Positions 57,309-64,000 of a DNA stretch of 64,000 nt are shown here, piece after piece; the first letter of the stretch is position 1; every line of letters starts with the position of its first letter. The stretch covers positions 5,084,001-5,148,000 of the forward strand of contig OX637794.1 of assembly GCA_951802425.1 (NCBI GenBank), written 5' to 3'. Source of the DNA: Clavaria fumosa. Taxonomy: Eukaryota > Basidiomycota > Agaricomycetes > Agaricales > Clavariaceae. A model generated the notes under the pieces. The model did not search any database. It saw nothing but the letters and a program-made list of their open reading frames with translations, and was not told the DNA's origin. The position numbers and the translations under genes were made by a program.

Positions 57309-58954
57309 TCAGACCATATTGTACATAAAACGGGGCAATTTCCATGCCTCATCCACAATGGCTTGAGTCCCATATAACAGGCGTGGAGCCCATCCTGTTG
57401 GGCCCTTGGGCAAGGGCGTGTCACCCAGGCCAGAGAGTCTCTGGTCAGCCCAACCGCAACGACAACTTCCCTGGTAGTTGCCCGATTTGTTGTCCAGTAG
57501 CTTGAATGTGAGAGTCTGGATTGCGAAACACTTCGGGCACTGGAGGGGGAGGGCATCACCGAATGGGCGGAGGTGGTGGTGGACCCAGATATATTCCAAG
57601 GCGAATTGACGAGACAAGAGAAAGACTGAGGTGTGGGCACCCAGACCCTCCTCCTCCTTGAGAAGATCAGGCAGAATGCGAAGCATCGAGAAACATTCGA
57701 TGAAATGTTTTACAACGAGTTTGGTGAGGAATGGAATGGCAAGATGAGGGAAGAAGTTGACTTGGCTGAAACCGATGATATGATTGAAAATTCCGCTACG
57801 CAACATCAGCATTAAAAGGAGGGGTAAAGCCAAGACGTACCTTTGAGCAAAGTCCATCATTGTCTTGCATGAGGCTGGGTTCCCCCAAATACCTCCGCAA
57901 ACCTCAAGAACAGAACTGAATGGGTTTCTTTCGCAAAGTAAAGGAGATCGTGCCCGAAGAGTTGAGCCAGAAACTTTCAAAAAAGTAGACTGGATCAATA
58001 AATGGCCCTTGACAGCATGGGTGAACTTACGCTTTTAACTTGAATGCCCGAGTTGTTTGTGCAGTGGAGGTCACCATTGTCAGGGTTGGCATGAGTAAAC
58101 AGAAACACAACGAGCCTCTGGATGCCGAGTCTGCTTAGGGCAGTTAGCGGCATTCAATAGTAATAAAACCCACTCACTCGTGAAAACTTTTGACAAGATC
58201 CATCATAACTTTCTGATGCATTGCCAATACTCCTGGATTAGTTGCATCAACATCCAAGACCACCTCTCTTGTAAATAAAGTTCTTTTTTCGGATGGACTG
58301 GTGAACCAGCCTGCCAAGGCATTGGCGATTGAAATGTAGGGGTCCCCTGCAGAAGGGATTGTGCAGAGGCGAATATTGACTATGGCCAGCGAGTTTGTGT
58401 TCTGTTGTGCGTAATGTCCCCTAAGTGTTGTAGGCTTAATGTACCCAATGACACTTTTTATGGGTTCGTTGTTACGGTAGAGAGGCTGTGATTTAACCCA
58501 TGTCAATAAGCTAGCACAGATAAAGATTGACAATTACATAAAAGGGCCCAACACGATTCTTTGAGCCTAGATGGCAGGCCATGCAGAAAAATTTGACGTC
58601 GGGCTCCTTGATAAGCTCGGAGCATCGCGGAATGTCGAGGCAGTTGTTGCAAACTACTCGCTCACATGTGTCGCAGTCCAAGAGAGATCCACCATTGCCG
58701 CAACTGCAGCACCACTGCAAGAGATCAGTGCTACATTACAGGAAGTTGAATGACCTTACTTTGTCATTAACCTTTTCATCTGCCTGATATCTTTGATCAG
58801 CTCCAATAAATTAACAGCACCATCTGGGACTCACCCTGATCTCAACTTGTTTAGTGATAGGCTGAAGATTTCGTTTGACAGGAGGTGAGTCTGGGGTAGC
58901 TCGCACACAGAGGGTGCCAGTTGGCCTTGATGCAGTTTGCTTGATTCTTGGCAT
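57309..58954 (-). CDS. H3-tail-like N-terminus, PHD/ADD-like finger and putative caspase-fold protein, paralogue B
   Basis: Exons 58835-58954, 58538-58714, 58178-58485, 58031-58133, 57841-57989 and 57309-57795 join in frame (447 residues), all introns GT-AG. The protein opens MPRIKQTASRPTG, which matches histone H3 (ARTKQTARKSTG) at R2, K4, Q5, T6, A7, T11 and G12 once Met is removed. Residues 41-90 are a PHD/ADD-like finger, C-x2-C-x8-C-x2-C-x4-C-x2-C and a final C-x2-C. Residues about 100-200 include SLAIVNIRLCTIPSAGDP. LVVFLFTHANPDNGDLHC (exon 4) and VLEVCGGIWG (exon 5) match the His and Cys-Gly-Gly blocks of paralogue A at 46970-48815. The last exon has IIGFSQ, LGAHTSVFLL and LQCPKC with further Cys. 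It may be a chromatin-bound protease-like protein; the activity is inference. Confidence 0.8.
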
Positions 58955-60060
58955 TGTGAATTAGACAGACAGCGAGTGTTCTGCACAGCCACTCAGTCTC
59001 GCACTCCATGTTGGAACGAAAGAGGTCATGTGACCTAGGCTTGAGCATGGTCACATGGCATTTGCACAGGGATTTAAGCACAAGCATTTCAGCTCTCCTC
59101 ATGTCTTCCGGGGAAGAATTGGCAGTTACCTGCAGGTTAACCTCCTTCAGTGTGGGGTTAGCGGCAAATTACTTTCAAATAACCCCTTCGCTCCCAGTCA
59201 CGCATTAGCAGCAGGGATGGCTCTCGCTTTGCAAGCAACATGATGACATTTCCAAACACATTCTCTTATTGGATGGTTCTTCTGTATGGTGTACCATACT
59301 GGACAAATATATAATATACATGACTTTTGCACTTCAAAAGCCATTTTGTGCGGGATCCTGCAATTTCCCTAGGAATCCCTCACCTTCCCTAGGGATCCTG
59401 CACTTTCCCTAGGGATCCTGCACTTTCCCTAGGGATCCTTCACTTCCCATACTTCTGCACTTACAAACATTACGAATGCCACATCTCACCTCTCCCAATC
59501 CCTATCTCTTTTTTGTCAAGCCTTGCACGTAAATTTCTCTTTACAACCACATCCCTCCGATTGATCCCGGGCCACAAGGAAAAAACGAACAGGCGGGAGT
59601 AGCGCAGAAAGGCCGGAAGCTCCCCAATGGGTTCCCCTCCAACTCGCTGTTGTATCGCGCAGACAAATCAGACATCCCATACAAACCAGAATGCCTCTGT
59701 GGCGACACCATTCCTGTCACCCCACTCCCGCTTTTGACACCACATATTTCATAACTGCAGGACATACGACGAATAAGCGATCCACAGAGACTCATCTCCC
59801 AATACTTCTTAGCAGCGTAAAGGGACTGCTTGCCATAGCCAGGTTCCTATGCTAACCCATCTCTCTGACACGTTTGTATCACCCGAGCCGAGCCCCAGAC
59901 CCACATTATTAAACCAAAGGAAGCCCAATCCACCAAATTCTATTCAAATACCTTCAAACCAATTCTAACCATTTACATTGCCCATCCACATACCGTCACC
60001 TTGCTCCTGCAAGGTCTCTCCCGTACACATTATGTAATTAATATGCGTTGCTCGTGTTTG
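58955..60060. other. Spacer with dispersed repeat (59064-59190) and 20-21 bp tandem repeat (59365-59455)
   Basis: The segment 59064-59190 matches 38682-38800. In 59365-59455, about five copies of TTTCCCTAGGGATCCTGCAC stand in tandem with small changes. The stretch 59990-60060 read on the minus strand matches 61545-61600 on the plus strand, including CCTTGCAGGAGCAAGG-like hairpin sequence. No gene is supported. Confidence 0.6.
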
Positions 60061-60460
60061 TGTCTACGCAGAACAAGTTATGTAAGCGTCCCCTACGGAG
60101 TGAAGCGGGCGCACAGCAAATGGTTGAAAGCTGGATCCCTTTTTTGGTTGGTACGGTTCTGTTTCACACTGCTTCACCAAACGTTTCTACTCATATCGTA
60201 CCGTTGTTTTGTGTCTTCGTCCAGTTGTCGTAGTCGGATATCCTCTTGTCTTAAATCTTCAGAGGGGTGTTGTGTGAACAGGCGGTCATCAAAATCTTCA
60301 AAAGCCGTATAGTGTCACGGCCTTGGCTTCTCGATAATGCAACGTAGGCGTTAAATAGACTGAGAGGAAAATTTGGGGTGCGTCCAATGTCGACGATGAC
60401 ATATTCTATCGTCTGACCTTGTGCTCGATGGTCTGTATATGCGAAGCCTGGTGTGATTGG
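60061..60460 (-). pseudogene. Helitron Pif1-type helicase, C-terminal fragment
   Basis: The minus strand reads TPGFAYTDHRAQGQTIEYVI (about 60455-60400), VDIGRTPNFPLSLFNAYVAL and SRSQGRDTIRLLKIFDDRLF (about 60340-60280), then EDLRQEDIRLRQLDEDTKQR (about 60250) to a stop near 60165. The FN-x-YVALSRS-x-GRDTI block is helicase motif VI of the Pif1-like domain in fungal Helitron Rep-helicase proteins. The rest of the helicase and the Rep domain are absent upstream, where CpG-poor unrelated DNA begins. Confidence 0.85.
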
Positions 60461-61079
60461 TGTTTAGTGTCTTATGATAGAGGTCTTCTTTCCTTCCTGA
60501 ATTGTCATGGTGAATGTGAGTTCACAGGGGAAAATGGGCCTCTGCCGGCACATCCTGAATCTTTCTGCCTGGGCAAAGCCACTCTTCTGACTAGTGCAGT
60601 ACAAGCAAGGTGAGCATGATAGACAGGGACTTACATTGAGTTGAGTGACTTGCTGACTGTAGACTCTGAAGGTCTGAGATGACTGGGGACAGGGACAGGG
60701 AATTTTGTTTCCACATTTCATCAGTCTTTCTTGTCTAGGTGGCTAACATTATTATGCCTTCCTGTCTCCACTACCCATGGTGGGCCTTCTTCTTCCATTC
60801 TATCTAGCATCCATTCAAGCTCTCCTCTATCTGAGGTGCTCCCTGCTGCCCCTCTGGCACTATTAGATAGTCACCCATATACCAGCATACCATTGCCCTT
60901 ATATTATTGTCTGCTCTCCTGTCTCTGCCCAAGTGACTTGATTCAGCAATTGTGTCTCCCCCATATGTTGATAGCTGTGGGCCACACACTATGAAACACA
61001 TGCATTCAAGCTTTGACACTGACTCAACTCACAACTGAACTGACTTTATAAGATGTGGGCATCCATGACACCTACTTTG
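60461..61079. other. CpG-poor DNA without a recognised gene
   Basis: TpG-rich sequence with short frames only. Confidence 0.4.
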
Positions 61080-61930
61080 ACATACACCTCCAGTCAACTT
61101 TGTGCATCATGTGAGCATGGGAGTCCTGGATACCCACATTGAGATACACATCCAGCCAACTTACTTTGTACATTGTGAGAGGTGTGAATGCGTATGATAT
61201 GCATACATTCTGGGTGAGTGGGCATGCATATATCATATACAAATGATGTATATGCATCCCCACTCACCAGGAATGCATGCATATCGTATGTGTACGATAT
61301 GCGTGCATTCTGGGTGAGTGGGCATGTGTAGAGTGGGCATGTGTACATATGTATATGCATCCCCACTCACCAGGAATGCACACATATTGTGTGCATACAA
61401 TATGCATACGTTCTGGGTGAGTGGGCATGCATATATCATATACTCCAATGATGTATATGCATGCCCACATATCATTTGTATATGATAAAGACATGTTACA
61501 GAGTGTACACATATTGTATGCGTCCAATATGCATACATGAACAACACATATTAATTACATAATCTGTGCAGCAGAGACCCTGCAGGAGCAAGGTGATATC
61601 ATTTTTGTATGATATGCATGCACACTTGCCCAGAATGTATGCATATTGGATGCATACCATATGTGTACATTCTGTTACATGTCTATATCATATACAAATG
61701 ATATGTATGTATTATATGCATGCCCACTTGCCCAGAATGTATGCTTATCAGATGCATATGAGATACTTACATTATGCAATGTATGCATATCATATACAAG
61801 TGATATATGTGTACACTCATACAGAATGTACACATATCATATGCATATGATTCTGGGTGAGTGTACATAGATCATTTGTACATGATATGCATACATTCTG
61901 GGCAAGTGGGCATGCATATCATACTAGCCC
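61080..61930. repeat. Low-complexity array of TATGCAT/CCCACT palindromic units
   Basis: Segments such as GCATACATTCTGGGTGAGTGGG and their complements alternate many times, joined by CATATATCATATAC-type AT palindromes. The block is interrupted at 61545-61600 by a copy of the sequence at 59990-60060. CpG is almost absent. The frames are not coding. Confidence 0.75.
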
Positions 61931-62099
61931 TATAACATACATATCAAACATTGATATGCCATCCTATTGGGACCTGTCACATGATTAGTGTATCACATGT
62001 TCATGACCTTATGTGGTCATGTGACTTGACCATGACAATATTGCACATATATGATGTATTTGTTCCCCCTCACCATCTGTAAACACAAAATCAACAACT

Positions 62100-62930
62100 T
62101 CATAAGGCCCATTGCCCCAGACCCTGGCCTCTGCATCTGCTTCATTAGTAAGGATGCTTGGACCAGGCTTGGCCCTGATGGGAGGTTCCAACCTCTTGGC
62201 CCCAGTACCCCCTTATCCTCCTTCTCCACCTACAATGCCACCAAGCCCTACACCACTGGCTCAACCACCCTCAGTTCCCATTCATGGGTCCAGATACACC
62301 CCACACCAGTATTACCCCCACTGTCCCCACTCATGACTAATTACTCTGGAGTGCTTCCAGTGAAGCCACAGAAATTCACTACTGATCATGATCATGTCCA
62401 AGCTGGCTTCTAGCCTAAGCTGTGACAACACTAGTCAGCATCATGGGTGGCAGTTGCTGAACAATGTACAGCATCCACCAAGGATTTGCCTGGTATCAGA
62501 GGTATGAGGTGGTGAACAGGACACGATCATGATCAGTAGTGAATTTCTGTGGCTTCCCCAGAAACCATGTAACACTGTGCAAGATGAACATTGTTAGCAT
62601 GTGGGGTCCTTACCTGTGAAGACATTGGTTTGGGGCTGTGGACTTTGGGTAGTAGATGTAGTGTGGCAGACCAGCAGGTGGATTCCTGATGGGCACCATG
62701 GGGTGCTGCTAGTGGAAATTCCTTGTGGAATCCCTGGCATCTCAAAGGGTCATGGCAGCAACTGCAGCAGAAAATTTGGGGTTGGCAGCAGTGGATGTTG
62801 TGACCCATATGACAAAGGTGGTGGGTTAACACTGGGTATTGGAAATGGGAGCACTGGAAGCACTCCAGAGTAATTAGTCATGAGTGGGGACAGTGGGGGT
62901 AATACTGGTGTGGGGTGTATCTGGACCCAT
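62100..62930. repeat. Inverted duplication of retroelement-like DNA
   Basis: 62285-62362 and 62852-62929 are exact inverted copies (78 of 78 bp). Right next to the left arm, 62362-62393 is an exact inverted copy of 62525-62556. The left arm continues the proline-rich ORF (62112-62336 plus strand, MPQTLASASASLVRM) homologous to 7088-7537. The right side continues with the same family upstream sequence in opposite orientation (62760-62852 resembles 7060-7135). Confidence 0.9.
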
Positions 62931-64000
62931 TGTAGTAGGTATTAGCTTAATAGGTCAGGCTTAGGCTTATGCAAAGCTTGACCATTTAATATCAGATGTG
63001 TGCTTATATAAATCTGTACCTCAGTCTCTTTCTGCGTATATATTCAAATATCATTTGCCCATATCATTTACACACCATGTGCACATATTGTTGATCAATG
63101 ATATGCACTCAATGTGGGTAAATGACCTAGGCATTGACCAATGGTATACATTCCCATACAATTGACCAATCATTGATGATGTGCACATGTCATTGAACAA
63201 TAATATGGGTATCATCTATGCACATTCTGTGTTCATTGATCAATGACATGTGCACATTGTCAGTAAAAAACACCATTGTCCTGGGACCTTTGGACCTGGT
63301 CACCAAATCAATCATGTAAAGCACCCACACCCTTTCCCAACACCCCCTATGGACCATCTACTGCCAGGTATCCAATGCTCCACTTTCCTCTGACCCTTCT
63401 CCAACATCTTGCCACTGTATTTTAGGCACCCAGGATCCTGAGAGGCTTTAGGTATATCACACTCAAAACAGCTAGAACTACATGTGAAATAGGTGCCCTA
63501 ACCCTAAAAATATTTAAAGGGTTTTTAGACTGCTTTTAGATTCTGGCCAATAGGCCACTTTACCAAGATCCTTAAGGTACAATATTCCTACCAATGCTGC
63601 CTTGGTGGGTCATTTAAAAATATTCCCAGAATTTTGAAAAATATTTAATGACAACCTTCAACCATATCTAAGCAACTTTTGTATTGGGCTCATGTCATTT
63701 TAATTATTGAATCATACAATCCCACTGCATTTCCTAGTTGAGCACTTATTACCATATCTGCATGATATGCAAGTACAGAGGACAATTTAAAAGGAAAGCA
63801 GAGTATTTTGGAGTCACCAGACAAGTGTCATGGTCTGTGAAGGTTAGGCAAATGGTGGATGTTAAGTGTTGTGTTGGGTGGTTGGGCAGAATAAAGTCTG
63901 GATGGAGGGTTGGTGTTAGGGCTCATCCTGTCTCATAAATATCATTGATAGTCAATTTGTTGGTGACTGCTCATTTGAACTCACTAAGGTCAATCAACTG
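62931..64000. repeat. CpG-poor repeats, including an inverted copy of 15431-15721
   Basis: The stretch 63000-63260 has many overlapping short palindromes around TTGATCAATGATATG and ATGTGCACAT. The stretch 63295-63580 is the reverse complement of 15431-15721 with most CpG lost. The end of the window has no recognised gene. Confidence 0.6.

Noticed and set aside
61072..61870. Plus- and minus-strand frames of 60-104 codons
   Set aside because: They are translations of palindromic AT-rich repeat units.

Overview
This is a nuclear genome window from a filamentous fungus, almost certainly a mushroom-forming basidiomycete (Agaricomycete). The evidence is internal. Every gene that can be reconstructed is cut by many 43-60 nt GT-AG introns. 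The mobile elements and the lineage-specific protein families are ones expanded in Agaricomycetes: a Ty3/gypsy chromovirus, a hAT with a BED finger, PIF/Harbinger, Helitron and IS630/Tc1-mariner pieces, a BCS1-like AAA ATPase, and TET/JBP dioxygenases. I cannot name the species. No rRNA gene, ordinary functional tRNA or housekeeping gene is visible. The whole window looks like an accessory, transposon-rich compartment.

Layout. 0.8-3.2 kb: an old, internally deleted, CpG-stripped gypsy element with a foldback MITE inside it. 4.1-7.05 kb: a hAT transposase gene whose 11 exons join in frame. 7.05-8.1 kb: remains of a proline-rich retroelement ORF. 8.1-13.7 kb: a nearly complete gypsy chromovirus with matching LTRs, broken by four TGA codons and one frameshift. 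13.7-20 kb: a 363 bp direct repeat, a minisatellite element, a Harbinger remnant and a CT-rich block. 20-23 kb: a small MITE, a pseudogene of a Cys-cluster gene, an AT-rich tandem duplication and an LTR fragment. 25.7-27.3 kb: a decayed BCS1-like ATPase. 27.6-28.1 kb: a second minisatellite element. 30.2-41 kb: a gene-bearing stretch with a decayed TET/JBP copy, an intact Cys-cluster gene, a broken basic ORF, an intact TET/JBP dioxygenase, an intact 580-residue protein of unknown function and a frameshifted gene of unknown family. 41.4-46.4 kb: a TIR element abutting a 12-unit 151 bp minisatellite, then a ~208 bp satellite. 47-59 kb: two paralogous genes that join a PHD/ADD-like zinc finger to a putative caspase-fold domain, separated by a GC-rich minisatellite, a tRNA-like Pol III unit and three pseudogenes. 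59-64 kb: a Helitron helicase fragment and CpG-stripped inverted repeats.

How it fits together. The most interesting content is a set of intact multi-exon genes inside a field of dead transposons: a TET/JBP-type 2-oxoglutarate dioxygenase (34.1-35.6 kb), which in this family acts on 5-methyl-pyrimidines in DNA, and two proteins at 46.97-48.8 and 57.3-58.95 kb with a zinc finger, a conserved TH-x8-G motif and a downstream CGG motif. One of these two opens with a segment resembling the histone H3 tail. Alongside this, old repeats here are strongly CpG-depleted and the young gypsy element carries changes that look like 5-methylcytosine deamination. Taken together this suggests a chromatin and DNA-methylation arms race around mobile DNA. 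That last sentence is inference.
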